Numbered from the stretch's first letter, positions 1 to 11,425 are shown. The stretch: 64,000 nt of DNA from Ditylenchus dipsaci (GCA_004194705.1 SADC01000202.1:62001-126000); one strand, 5' to 3'. Numbers and translations are program-made. The notes: generated from the sequence alone by a model not told the origin.

Positions 1-60
1 CGGAAACGTCGTCGCGGAAATGTCGGCGCGGAAATGTCGTGGCGCGCAAATGTCGGATAA
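1..60. repeat. Edge fragment of a foldback element (ATGTCG-type subrepeats)
   Basis: Three or more copies of a GCGGAAATGTCG-like unit run to the sequence CGGATAACC. The same unit and a related GCGTAACC end occur at 63390-63421, so this looks like the right end of another copy cut by the window edge. No coding content is seen. Confidence 0.5.
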
Positions 61-384
61 CCCTTTTCATATTTATTATTTGGCTGCTGTTTCATTTTTC
101 TTTAACGTTTTTTTTACTCTTAGTCAAACTTTTAGGCACAGGGTAAGCCAGCGCCAGTCCATTCCCAACCAACTTTAACCATCCAAAATGGGGTAGATGG
201 GTGGGTGTCTCCTATTCAGATGGATATCCGTCTGAGTAACCTAAAAAATTAAAATTTTTTTAAAAATAAAAATAAACCATTTTTTCTAGCTTGAAGTTGT
301 GTGGGAATTGGGTTTGTGAAGTCCAAAATTGCGATTTTACCCATCCTAACTTCAATTAGGGTGGGTACCTCCCGGTTCGGTAGA
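61..384. other. AT-rich spacer, no gene recognised
   Basis: No splice-bounded open frame or family motif is seen. The stretch around 130-160 resembles the TTAGGC...TAAGCCAGCG repeat also found near 9880, 24540, 59170 and 63770. Confidence 0.4.
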
Positions 385-572
385 TACCTTATTTTCTCTA
401 TTAATGAACCCCTCTCTAATAATGAACCCCTCTCTAATAATGAACCCCCCCCCCCCCCCTCGATTTTTTGACTAGGATTTCAGAGTTAGGGCCATTTTCG
501 ATTTATAATTTCAACATTTTTGAAGGGTTGAAAAATAATGAACCCGGGTGCATTAATAGAGAAAATACGGTA
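385..572. repeat. MITE, TACCGTATTTTCTCTATTAA family
   Basis: The left end reads TACCTTATTTTCTCTATTAA and the right end is its inverse, ...TTAATAGAGAAAATACGGTA. Inside is a run of C and a sequence about TAATGAACCCC. Other members are at 3725-3960, 7486-7724, 14331-14546, 42452-42702, 60768-61020 and 61392-61589. The short frames here are by-products of the repeat. Confidence 0.75.
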
Positions 573-734
573 TCTACCTGGATATCTCCACCCAAACGAC
601 CTGAAAAGTCAAATGCTTGTCTTTTTATATCTAAAATTATGGTTGAAAAAGGTATGCACCCAAGTGGATTCGAAATAGCAACCTCTGAATCACCCCTTAA
701 AATCTGAAGGCAGTTTTGCAGTTTTTGAGGGGCC

Positions 735-1075
735 GTGCAGAGTGACCGAGCCAAACCAAGTGGTCGTCCACTTGGAATTTTTTTAAGTTTTCGGGTTCCA
801 AAACAATTTTTCTGCACTAATTCGAGCATGCTGAAGATGGTTTGACAGTGGTAAAATCGTGTTTTATCGATAAATTTTTGAGTTATCGTAAATTATTGAT
901 TTTGATAAATCAATAATTTGCAATAACTCAAAAAGTTCTCGATAAAACGTGATTTTAGCACTGTCAAACCGTCTCCAGCATGCTCGAATTAGTGCAGAAA
1001 AATTGTTTTGGAACCCGGAAACTTGAAAAATTCCAAGTGGACGACCACTTAATTTGGTTTGGTGCATGGATCGCC
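735..1075. repeat. Palindromic element, AAGTGGTCGTCCACTT family, copy 1
   Basis: The left arm (about 750-870) has an inverse near 930-1060: CCAAGTGGTCGTCCACTTGG, GGTTCCAAAACA, GCACTAATTCGAGCATGCTG and TTTGACAGTGGTAAAA all recur inverted. A second, diverged copy lies at 43255-43612. No transposase is seen. Confidence 0.75.
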
Positions 1076-1179
1076 CAGTAGAACCGAGTTTTGATTATAG
1101 AAAAACATTTTAAATGATAGGAGTTCTTTACAAGACAAATAAGTTAATTCAGAAATTTAAAACCAAAAAGGTGCGAATT

Positions 1180-1850
1180 CAAAAAGTGGAAAAAAGGGAC
1201 AAACGCCTTACGTAAGGCGTTTTTCCCCCTTTTTCCATAAATGGAAAGAAGGGGACACGACCCGCTTTGTTTTGACACTTGACTACAGAAAAATTTCTGT
1301 TTTCCATGCTACAGTGTGTCCCAAAAAAAAAAACTCCCCAACCCTTCAAGGGCACCGTAGGACCATTTTTAATTTTCAACTTTTTGTGATTGATATGTCA
1401 TCTCGTAGCCCTGGAAATTCTCTAGCGAATGGTATATAAACATTCACTAAGTGACAATAGTAAAGTGGGTGAATAAACAGAACAAATAAAAAAAACCGGA
1501 TATTCAATCCCCGAATTTTCTTTTTTTTTCATTGACTTAAAAAACTATTGACGTGTTTTCAGGTTGATCATTAATATCAAAATTTATTTTGCAAAAATAT
1601 TCCAAACACATGATTTTGTAGCCCTTTCTTTTCTCTTTCGATTGGTATATAAAAATTTCCTGGATTATTTTCAAAAAGTCAGCATCCGACTCTTAAAACA
1701 AATAAAGTCATTTCACAAAGTTTGACAAGTACTTTTGTCACCTTAACTGATCAAAATTTTGCTTGAGTCTATTTCGCTAAAGTTTTTTCTTTAATGTATG
1801 TTGTAGCGCAGATCAAGAGCTACAAAAACCTTTTAACAGAATTTTTTTTT
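1180..1850. other. Spacer with small hairpins, no gene recognised
   Basis: A short hairpin around AAACGCCTTACGTAAGGCGTTT lies at about 1200-1222. The rest is AT-rich with no convincing exon. Confidence 0.35.
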
Positions 1851-1853
1851 TAA

Positions 1854-2095
1854 AAATCCGGCTTTGTCCGGTTGCCTTAAAATCATGAATTCGAGCTCCA
1901 TCCGAAAAAATTGAGCTCCATCAGAAACACAGCTGTATTTATGGGTCGAAAACAATTGCGAAAAAATATTGGGTTAGAACATATTGTTGTTCGGTCTAAA
2001 TGAGTTTGTACGAACTGTATTTGTTGGACTTTGCCAACAAACACCACATAAATTCTTATCGATCTTTTGCCACTGTAAAGCAGCACACATAAATT
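1854..2095. repeat. Direct repeat of ~240 bp, copy 1
   Basis: Nearly identical, in the same orientation, to 3204-3444. Both begin near TCCGGCTTTGTCCGGTTGCC and end near AAAGCAGCACACATAAA, with only a few changed bases. The two copies flank about 1.1 kb. They could be LTR-like ends of a small element or a local duplication. No gag or pol frame is seen between them. Confidence 0.7.
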
Positions 2096-2195
2096 ATTTT
2101 TGTAAATTTAAACGTTGAGATATAGCCTCATGAAAACAGCAAATCCATTAAAAACCGACTGAAAATTCGAAAAAATTCAGAAAAATTGATTTTTG

Positions 2196-2425
2196 GCCCG
2201 ACTTTTGCGGCCCGACAAATGCAGATGGACATTTGCGGATATTTTTTGAGATCGAAAGAGGCATATTGAGTGCAAAAAAGGAGGTCCGCATTTGTCAGTC
2301 CGCAAAATGACGCGTCCGCTGAAGTCGCGGCGCAAATGTCGGGCCGTAAATGTCGCGTCCTCCTAAACCCGTCCGCCATTTGTCGTGGTCGCAAATTGAG
2401 AACCGTAAATGTCGCCACGCCGTTT
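2196..2425. repeat. Cluster of ATGTCG/ACATTTGC subrepeats in both orientations
   Basis: Units such as GCGCAAATGTCGGGCCGTAAATG and their inverses are packed here. They match the unit at 1-60 and at 59795-63421. It is read as a foldback arm or small foldback copy of that family. Confidence 0.5.
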
Positions 2426-3203
2426 TAAAAATCATGGCAGAGCATACAGGTCAACAAAAATACATTATATTTACAAAAAATTGCGATTTTACTTCTCAAT
2501 CTTCAAACCTCGAAATCCAGGGTAGGTACCTTCGGACAGGTAGATCCACCTGGCTATTTTAAAATAACAAAAGTTAGTCAAATTCAATTAAGAAATCACT
2601 TATTCTAACTTAAAATCACGTGGCAGTTTGTGTTTCTTAAGACTAAAATTGCGAACTGATCGACCCGGTTCCCGAAAACTTGGGTGGGTATCACCTGACC
2701 AGGTGGATATCCACCTGGATGGCCTTAAAAACAAATGTTTCTATAGAACAAAAGTCTTAATTTTTTAAATTATATTAAAGGCCAAAGCAATATGTCGTTA
2801 GAAAGCTTATTTTCTCAGCCTTAAAACAAGCTATCAGGCATAAACAAGAATTTTTAATATCACAGAGAAAAATGCATAACAAAAATGGGACACGCAACTT
2901 TTAGGTTCCTAATTTGAAGAGGAAAGTTATCCGTTGGATCCGTCGAATTTCTAAAATCTGTCTGCAGATTCCGAATCAGCATAGAAAACTGTTCATAAAT
3001 ACACAAAAGTGCCGCTCAACCGTTGAAGTGTTAAAAGGGCTGATTTTACACAATTCTGACTCGGTAGCCGTCTTATTGTAAATAATACACAGTTATAAAA
3101 CTGGAAAAAGTCGTCTTTGTCGCGCGACAAATCCGGGTATAGTCGTTCTTGTCACGCGACAAATAATTTAAAAATCCGGATTTGTCGCGCGACAAATTCG
3201 GAA

Positions 3204-3444
3204 AAAATCCGGCTTTGTCCGGTTGCCTTAAAATCATGAATTCGAGCTCCATCCGAAAAATTGAGCTCCATCAGAAACACAGCTATATTTATGGGTCGAA
3301 AACAATTGCGGAAAATATTGGGTTAGAACATATTGTTGTTCGGTCTAAATGAGTTTGTACGAACTGTATTTGTTGGACTTTGCCAACAAACACCACATAA
3401 ATTCTTATCGATCTTTTGCCACTGTAAAGCAGCACACATAAATC
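3204..3444. repeat. Direct repeat of ~240 bp, copy 2
   Basis: Second copy of the 1854-2095 segment, same orientation. It is preceded by TTTGTCGCGCGACAAAT hairpins at 3115-3200. Confidence 0.7.
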
Positions 3445-3724
3445 GTATTTAGATAAAAAAAACTAAATTTCAAGGCTTCTAAAATCTTTACATCGCTTCG
3501 GCCGTTACACCACACCCATAATTTGGCAGAACACAAGTGTTATGACTTCAAAAGTTTGTGCTACTTTTTATGAAAAGCTCTTTAACTCAAAATTACCACA
3601 AAAATCTGTCGGTTGGGCCAGAGTAAAGCTAATCGACACATCGACAAAATGCCATAAATTATTACATTTTCAAAAATTATTATAGTGACAACTTCTTGTT
3701 TGTGAAATACGAAAGTTTGGTACA

Positions 3725-3960
3725 TACCTATATCCTCTATTAATCGGCCCTCCTGTAATAAAGCCATCCTTTAGAAAAAATATGTATCAGCCCAGAATCA
3801 ATATTCTGCAAATTTATTTCTGCGTTTTCTTAAGTACTCCTAGCCTTACCAATTCTATTTTTAGTTTTTGGCTAAGCAGCCAAAAATCTCAAAATCGACC
3901 CGATTTTCTTAGGGGTTGAAAAATAAACCCCCCGGGCCGATTAATTGAGAATATACGGTA
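3725..3960. repeat. MITE, TACCGTATTTTCTC family
   Basis: Ends TACCTATATCCTCTATTAAT and inverted ATTAATTGAGAATATACGGTA bracket the family core that includes the sequence about TTTTTGGCTAAGCAGCC. Confidence 0.7.
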
Positions 3961-4950
3961 CTTTAAGTAAATTACCTGTAAAATGAGTTTGTCCTGCATG
4001 AGAAAAGGCTTATTAGAAAGCGGCGCTTTTCTGACGATCTTTTCAGGCCACTAAAGCAAGAGCATTTGAAACGATGGGTGTTTTATTTTCACTGCCAATA
4101 CAGTCACAAAAAAATTGCTGCACATATAGAATGCTTCATTAATTTCAATTATTAAAAAACATATAGCATATATTATTGAACTAAGACTTTTTGACGCTAC
4201 GGGAATATACCCCACCCAAAAAAGCTATTAGAATATATCTTCCCAAATAATTTTTTGAAGGGTACCTGAAACCACCATTTTGAAATAAAAAGTTGTACCA
4301 AAGCCCTCGCTAGTAATGGATAGGCCCTGAGCCTAAACCTAATCCTACGGGCCTAAGCCAAAGCCTAAGTCTAAATTATTAGGTGGCGCCAACTTTTACA
4401 TAAAAAAAAATTACATATCCTACGTAAGAACTTAGTAAATATTGGGTCATCTTAAAAATTTATTCAGCAAAATAAAATTCGGACGAAAAAGGAGAACAAG
4501 ACCCAGACCGGCCAATTGGCCAAACGTCGACCAAACACTTTTTTTCGACTTAATTTAGCGTGGATTTTTGTGTTCAAGCCCACTTTTCTGCTATGTTTAG
4601 CAAGAACCCACGAAATTTTTTTTCCAAAAAACAACATCTCAGCTTTCTTTTGAGCACAAGAACGTGGTCTATAATAGTGCTCCTAATAAAAGTTTTACCT
4701 ACAGTTGGAGAAAAGTTTTGGCATGGCTAAAATTAAAGCTTAGAGATTTTTTTGGGCCTACATCCGGCTAAGGCTCAGTCACTGTATTTAGGCTCGCATT
4801 GATTTATCAGTTTTTTAATAAATTAAGAATTCGTAGGTGCAAACACAATGGAGGCGCGTGTGGCACCCTTGTTTTTAGTAGTCGGCTTATTGGCCACTAA
4901 TAGCCATAATCAATGGTGGGATCGGTGTATAATAACTATACCGGTTCCTT
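3961..4950. other. Intergenic AT-rich sequence, no gene recognised
   Basis: No family motif, RNA gene or paired splice-bounded frame could be supported. Some decayed repeat sequence is likely. Confidence 0.35.
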
Positions 4951-5315
4951 ATAGGCTCAAATTGAATCGCGCCCTCTAATTTACTTTTTTTCGCCCCTAA
5001 TTTTATTTTTCCATTTTTGAAAAATAATTTTTCTTAAAATATTTGTTGTAATTTTTTAAAACGTTGGATTGCTGCGTAACCCTAGATATTAGCTTTTTTA
5101 GAACCTATCTAACTTAGCTGAATGATTTGCAAAATGTGAGGCGAGGGTCACACTCCTTAGTCGATGTCGAGGTCAATTTTTTTGAACTTCTTTTGTGACC
5201 AGAGATTATTTTTTCTAATGTCATTTTTATCTTTTTTATACCAAAAGAGCTTAGGATCTAAGATATTTTCTACATTGAAAAACTTCAAAATTATATGACA
5301 ATAGCGTGTGTAATA

Positions 5316-6272
5316 ACTGGTGTCCAAAAAGTTCGGAGCGGACTTTTAAGCTTAATTTTTGAAATGAAAATTATGCAATAAAAAATTCCAAATACACAGT
5401 TTTGTTGCCCTGAGTCTCCGCTTTCCAATGCGCTATCAACTTTTCTTTTATGATGAAATTAGGCTGTAAAAGTGGGACAAAGAAAAGAAGGACAGAAAAA
5501 TGAATCATGCAGCAGCTTCTTTGTGTTGTTTTTTTCTTTTGCTCTCGCTATTCAAGTTTTTATCTTCAAGTTTAGGATTTGGTCCGTCGACCCATTGCCT
5601 GTGGAGCTGAAGTTTGTTGAAAGAACTCAGAAGCCGAAACAAGTGATGGTTTGGGCCGGTGTCAGCTGGGAGTCGAAAACTCCATTGATTTTTGTGCCAA
5701 ATGGAACAAAGGTTAATGGCCCAGAGTATCGCCGAATGTTGGAGACCCAAGTGGCGCCATGGGCTGAGGATAACCTGGAGGGTGAGTGGTGCTTCCAGCA
5801 AGACGGAGCACCGTCGCATCGTGCACTTGATACTCAGAACTGGATTGAGCAAAATTTTCCGGATTTCATCAAGGTTGACTCTCATTGGGGTCCAAATGCA
5901 GCCATCAAAGGAGACTGGGCTCCCAACTCACCAGACTGGAATGTGATGGATTACTTTGCGTGGCCATATCTTCAATCAAAGGCCTGCTCCCAGCCTCACA
6001 ACTCCATTCCATCATTGAAGCAATCCTTGGTCCGTGAATGGACGCAATTCCACAAGAAATGATTCAAAATGCTATTAACAGTTTTCCAAAACGTCTCCGT
6101 AAATGTATTGCAGCCAATGGTGGTCACTTTATTGAGTAAAATAAAAAGTAAATATAGGGTTTTGTAGAGGAGACTCAGGGCAACAAAACTGTATATTTGG
6201 AATTTTTTTATTGCATGATTTTCATTTCAAAATTAAGCTTAAAAGTCCGCTCCGAACTTTTTGGACACCAGT
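5316..6272 (+). mobile_element. mariner/Tc1-type DNA transposon, ~960 bp
   Basis: Long inverted ends begin ACTGGTGTCCAAAAAGTTCG and run for about 110 bp (5316-5431 against 6166-6272). Both ends are flanked by TA, the target preference of the Tc1/mariner superfamily. One damaged transposase frame lies inside. The element sits within an older palindrome. Confidence 0.9.
5472..6062 (+). pseudogene. mariner/Tc1-type transposase, broken
   Basis: The 196-residue frame holds the C-terminal part of a DDxD transposase: the block VMVWAGVS, the second catalytic Asp in QQDGAPSH and the third in NSPDWNVMDY. The N-terminal third, with the DNA-binding helix-turn-helix and the first catalytic Asp, is not recognisable. 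It has been replaced by a hydrophobic run around residues 15-35. The frame stops early and reading resumes in another frame at 6063-6140 with sequence like the usual C-terminus. The spacing between the last two Asp residues, 48 by direct count, is longer than in common mariner families. The enzyme is very likely dead. Confidence 0.85.
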
Positions 6273-6823
6273 TAGCTTTGTTAGTTACGTTAGCTTTGTT
6301 TGTTAAGCGGTCGAGGCATCGACCGTGACATCGACTACCCTCCTAATTTTAAGCTATTACACTCGCTATTGTCATATAATTTTGAAGTTTTTTGGTATAG
6401 AAAAGATCTTAGATCCTAAGCTCTTTATTTGATATGAAAAAGATAAAAATGACATTAAAAAAATAATCTCTGGTCACAAAAGAAGTTCAAAAAAGTTGAC
6501 CTCGACATCGACCAAGGAGTGTGACCAGGGGGTGAATATTAAGAGGTTTGAAAAAAAGTCATCAAGAGGCCTTATTTAGGTTTTATCTCTCTTTAAACCT
6601 CTTGATCTCTACATTTCGCTTGATTCAGCAAAGTTTGATATTCATTAGAGGGCTAAGATCCAGAGCTACACAATAATACAAAACGTTTAAAAAATTACAA
6701 CAATTTTTTTAGAAAAATAGCAAAATAAAATAGAGGGCGCACTTCAGTGACAACCATCCTTATATACATACAATAAATTCGGAACGAGAAATAAAAATAT
6801 ACAAAAAGTATTTGTAAAACCAT

Positions 6824-9398
6824 CTATTTTCCCCCAGTCTTGTCCCTTTGCCTGCGATTCTTAACCAGTTGGCTATTTGAACAATTTTTAATTGAGTTTG
6901 CCGGATATTTCTCTTTTTCTTCTGACGTAGGTATCTATTCTGGTCGTAGAAGCTCTGAGAATCTAGATATTTTCAATTCTTTAAAATTTGTACTTCACGA
7001 AAAAACTATACCCGTCGAGCACATTCTTTAAATGAGTAAATCACCTAAAAATGAAACGTTGCATCAAAAAATACATAATTAAAATTAATAATTAAAATTT
7101 TCAATCTTTTAGCTAAAAGTCATTTGGGCCGCAATAAATGTTCCAGGTCAAATATAGATTTATTGTCTACCAAATGCATGCAAAAATTTTTTTTACTTGC
7201 TAAAGTACCAAGTTCTATATAATAATGAGAATTTCGCAAAAATTTTTAACTTTTTTTTACTCCGAAACATCCTTTCACCTATATGCTGTATCTTCTCTAA
7301 TAAGAGTTTAACAATCCTCCCCCTAATTCAAAACCGTGTTTTAGCATTGTGTTTTACCAAATTTTCGCAGACTATTCTGAGACAAGTTACCATCTATTTG
7401 TAGCCAGTAGTGAGATGAGCTACAAATTCAGGAGTAACTTGTCTAAAACACGATTTCGAATTCAGGGTGCTCTTCTGTTATAGAGTACCGTATTTGCTGT
7501 ATTAAGTCCCCATGGGGAGTTTTTTTTTCAACCTCTAAAAATCGAAAAATTTTGAGGTCGATTTTGAGATTTTTGGGTGCTCAACCAAAATCTGAAAAGT
7601 GTAATCAGGTAAACTCGCGGCAACTAAGAAAACGCAAAAAACAGATTTGCGAAATGTTCGCTGTAGGCTGAGATATAAGGTCCGTAGGGTGGGGACTTAT
7701 TAGAGGGTGGGGAGTTAATACAGTAAATTCTGGGTTACGGCTCTACCGGAGAATCCGGTCCCTTTTTTCGCCTTGGTCCCCCTGTTGTTTTTTATTGAAA
7801 AATGCCTTGGTCGCCTCTGTCAATTATAGTTATGATAATATGGTGATTACAGTGATCATGGTGATTACAGTTAACATAATCACCTGAACCATGATCACTT
7901 TCAAACAACAGGGGGGACCAAGTCATTTTTTAATAAAAAACAACAGGGGGACCAAGTCATTTTTCAATAAAAAACAACAGGGGGACCAAGGCGAAAAAAG
8001 GGACCGGGTTCTCCGGTAGAGCCGTAAATACGGTATTCATTATTTTTGAAAACTAATTTTAATTTATTGTATGAACTATACAACTCACTTCATCACCATC
8101 CCAAACTGAAAATTACACATAAAAAACATCTATCACACCCATTAATCCAACTGAATTTTACTTACCTGAAGGTGGAGGAGGAATTTTCTTACGAATTCTG
8201 TATTTGTCCACAGGACCCAATTTTTTGTGCTTCCTCATCTACGAAAAATTAAACTGTACACGTTTTATGTTAAAATAATTTGTTTTTAAAGCTTACTTGG
8301 TCTTCAGCATACCGGGCCTCATACCTACAAATACACGCAGTCAGCATGGAAATATTTAAGTAAGAGGTAAGAATTTTACTTACCATAGTTCAGTAAGTTC
8401 AGGGTGATACATAGAGTCGAATCTGTTCTCTGACATCACTCGGAATACTAAATTGTTTTTTGTAGAACACAGACAAATATTGATTTTCGGTGTTTTGGCT
8501 GACCAGGAAGGCTCAAATCGTGTTTTAGCGTAGAGGACCGAGAGTTGTAGGATCTAGTACTGCTGCTTTTTTGAGATCAGCTGAAAAGTTGTGGATAAAG
8601 GCCCCGAAGTTACGGGTTTTCATCATGGTTTTAGCCTACTTTTGTATCTCTCTTCTTCTATTTATTTTTTCCGTATAATGGGTCTTTGAGAACTTTGATG
8701 GCCTTTCTCCACAATATTTCAACTGATTTAGAAAAATGATATAAGCTTCAGCTGCACTACACAAATCTTCAAAAAAAATATCAGATGTAATTTGTTCAAA
8801 AAAGCACTGCTTGACGTTCATTGGTCAAATAAAAATAAATTATCATAACAACAGTAAACAGAACATAATGCACAAATTTTAGTACCAGAAACTAAGAATA
8901 TTTGTCCACGCAAAAACTCAATAACTTACCTTCCTCATACTGGTGCTGTGGTATAAGGCAAACATATAGGCTCTCAAAATAGCTGGAGACTGGGAGCAAC
9001 CGGAATTGAGGCAGACAAACAGGCTGGGATCTAGTCTAAACAGATGGATCAACCTGTCACCATCTCTCCACAAATACAGTGCTTCACAAATAAAATCGAC
9101 CTGAATCAAATATACAGTAAAAGTTGAATAAAAAGGGTAACAACCAGTTAGAATTGGCTTTCGAAAATTAAAATAGTCAACAAAACAACCCCCCCCCCGC
9201 CCGCTTCCGAAAAAGCTAATGTAATATATCGGCCGACAAATTTTTATTACTGGTTTGTTATCCAGTACTTATACTTTCAGTGTTCAACCTCTTTAGAATG
9301 TCAATTCAATATCAAATAACAAAAAATCTAACCTGATCACTATTGAATATAGAGGCTAGACTTCCTCTTGTGAAATTGGACTCAAAGAGATCGTCCAT
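6824..9398 (-). CDS. SIX-class homeobox transcription factor, with apparent one-base deficits
   Basis: Eight exons on the minus strand: 9398-9333, 9100-8930, 8447-8384, 8324-8297, 8238-8166, 8105-8089, 7044-7012 and 6962-6824. The first codes MDDLFESNFTRGS and an in-frame TGA lies just upstream of its ATG. Exons 1-5 give the SIX domain (VDFICEALYLWRDGDRL, HPELTELWYEARYAED, GPVDKYRIRKKIPPPP). Then come VWDGDE, YSFKECARR and the homeodomain, with KREISGKLN and NRRQRDKTGGK before a stop at 6824. The SIX domain normally assists DNA binding and Eya co-activator contact. The protein, about 197 residues, ends right after the homeodomain, shorter than usual for the family. The last exon is two bases short of an open frame (near 6898 and 6863). 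The join of exons 2 and 3 also looks one base short, unless a donor four bases further in is used, which adds one residue. It could be a pseudogene or carry assembly indels. It resembles Six proteins generally; the subclass is undecided. Confidence 0.88.
7486..7724. repeat. MITE, TACCGTATT family, in intron of the SIX gene
   Basis: Left TACCGTATTTGCTGTATTAA and right inverse TTAATACAGTAA. The inner sequence carries TTGAGGTCGATTTTGAGATT, as in other members. It lies between SIX exons 6 and 7. Confidence 0.7.
7735..8028. repeat. Hairpin MITE, TTACGGCTCTACCGGAGA ends
   Basis: Ends TTACGGCTCTACCGGAGAA and inverse TTCTCCGGTAGAGCCGTAA. Inside are GGTCCCTTTTTTCGCCTTGG and repeated CAACAGGGGGACCAAG units on both arms, and a GATCATGGTGATTACAGTTA core. 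A related core appears at 57850-57930. Confidence 0.75.
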
Positions 9399-9479
9399 TG
9401 CTCAGGCGGAAATTATCTCTCAGACAAAATATCAAATAGACTAAAACATAACTAAAGGTGTTTATCCGGAAAAGAATAA

Positions 9480-9838
9480 AGGCGGAGCTTTCCCTACTTG
9501 TCTATTACTGTAGAGACGGCCTTTTGGTAAGGAAATGGGGGAGGACTCCATCCTAGTACTAGTCCTGCTAATTGGCTTTGTTTCTCCTTACCGATTGGGC
9601 TCTTGCTTTGGTCTGGCTAACCTGAAGAGTCAGATTTCAACTTTTCAGAGAGTGTTGAGAATATTGAGTGTATATCCAAAAGTCAGTGAATGATCATTAT
9701 TATTACAGTGGTAATTGCAGGTCTTTGTTTTATTTGGCTTTTTGCAAAAAAGAGAGTGAGAGGCTAAAAAAGAAACTTGTTTGCTATTGCTTGCTTTTGT
9801 CCTAGTTTTTTTATCAATGTATTCAACGCACCTTATTC
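9480..9838. other. Spacer upstream of the SIX gene
   Basis: Lies directly 5' of the first SIX exon on the minus strand, so it would hold that gene's promoter. No TATA box or known site can be defended. Confidence 0.3.
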
Positions 9839-10048
9839 TGTGAGTATAGGCTTTTTAGTTTCGTCCCCTGATGTTTTTTATGATTTTTAGTCTTAGGAAG
9901 GGTTGGCCAGCGTATGTTATGATGAACTCAAACATAAGTCTAAGATATGTTTCTGTTCGTCCTAACATACACTGGCAGACCCATGCCTAAGCCTAAAAAA
10001 TCACAAAAGAAACAGAAGGGACCAGGACGAAAAAGCCTACACTTACAT
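9839..10048. repeat. Hairpin MITE, GTATAGGCTTTTTCGTCC type
   Basis: Left arm AGGCTTTTTAGTTTCGTCCC pairs with right arm GGGACCAGGACGAAAAAGCCT. The core holds AACATACACTGGCAGACCC and its inverse. The same core recurs near 24540, 59170 and 63740-63895. Confidence 0.7.
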
Positions 10049-10175
10049 GATAGAGCCAAAGAACGTGTTAAAAAAATCTACATCATAATTGTTTTGCGCT
10101 TTTTTTTATGAAATATACTGTACAAGGGTAGACAAGCGCCTAACAATCTCGTTGTCGGGGACGGCAATGGCCCTT

Positions 10176-11425
10176 TAACTTGGCCGCCTTTTTTGAATTT
10201 CAAATAAAAAAATGGAATTTGGCCGCCTTTTTTTTAATTGGCCCCATTTTTTCTTGTTGATTCATGTTTTTTCAAATTTTAGCCTCAATCCTTATATAGT
10301 ATTTGGACTGACTGAGTAAACATTTTTCTTTGATTTTTGACTTCAAACGCTCATACATTTTTTGTTATTATGTCAAATTGAGCCCAGTTTTCTTTCAGCA
10401 ATGCGCCTAAATCTCTTCTTTCGAATGAGTATAAACACTCTACATAGGGTATTAGCCAATTTTGAGATTTTGCGCATAATATGAAGATAATTAGAGAAAT
10501 TTGTTAGATAAAATTGCGAATGTCGCGTAAAATTTTTTTGAAATCGCACCATTTTTCGATAAGGTTGTCGATGTTATATAGTTTTTGGACTAATGTTTGT
10601 GACGCTTTCAATGTCCGTGACGCTTTTTAACCCACTTCCAGTTTACGAATGACTTTGTTATAAACATTTCTAAAAGTGAATCGGAAGAGCAGAATTTAAA
10701 AAACTCATCAGAAATCAAAATTGCGAATTTTGCCTTAAAAGTATGGAAAACCGCGTATGTTCAAGGAGGGAATCGAACGTGAGACCTCAAAATTTTTTGA
10801 AACAATTGTTTTGGGCGCCGTATGGCGCCAGTTTTTTCTCGTTTGATTGTAATTTTGCTCTTAATGATAGCGAAAATGAAAGCCCAGAATCTTGGCTACG
10901 TATTGGTATAAAAAAATTATGCACTCATAGGATAAGTTAGAAAATCTAATCAAAAAACACCTAGATGGCTATTTCGGCCTCTACCTGCTTAATAGTTTTT
11001 TGTAATTTGTCTTTCATGAGTTGGTACTTTTTCTCTTTACAATAGCAAAGATGAAAGCTCAGAAGTTTTGGCTACTCACTAATTTGATAAAAAAAGTGTC
11101 AGCTCGTAAGGTAAAATTAGAATATTTAATGAAACCCATTTAGCAGGTAGAGGCCAAAATAGCCATCTAGGTGTTTTTGATTAGATTTTCTAACTTTATC
11201 CTATGAGTGCATAATTTTTTTATACCAATACGTAGCCAAATTCTGGGCTTTCATTTCCGCTATCATTTAGAGCAAAATTACCATCAAATTATGGCTAAAA
11301 TTTGAAAAACATGAATTAACAAGAAAAAAAAATGCGGCCAACTTTTTAAAAACGGCGGCCGACTTCTATTTTTTTTATTTGAAATTCAAAAAGGCGGCTT
11401 AATTAATAAAAAAAGGCGGCCAATT
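10176..11425. repeat. Large palindromic element (~1.25 kb)
   Basis: Arms starting TTGGCCGCCTTTTTTGAATT (left) and ending with AATTCAAAAAGGCGGC (right) frame inverted inner blocks: GCTATTTCGGCCTCTACCTG near 10970 and its inverse near 11140, and AGCCCAGAATCTTGGCTACG near 10880 against 11230. No transposase. The short frame at 10743-10940 is repeat sequence. Confidence 0.75.

Larger units (their letters stand above)
4958..6746. mobile_element. Old palindromic element interrupted by a mariner insertion
   Basis: Arms at about 4970-5313 and 6350-6740 are inverse of each other: GCGCCCTCTA, GTCGATGTCGAGGTCAA, CTTTTGTGACCAGAGATTAT and ATTATATGACAATAGCG recur inverted. The loop between the arms is where the mariner element of 5316-6272 sits, so the palindrome is the older of the two. 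The arms encode nothing recognisable. Confidence 0.75.

Noticed and set aside
8046..8252. Plus-strand frame containing HHHPKLK, tempting as a SIX-type motif
   Set aside because: It is the shadow of SIX exons 5 and 6 on the minus strand, which have proper splice sites and phase.
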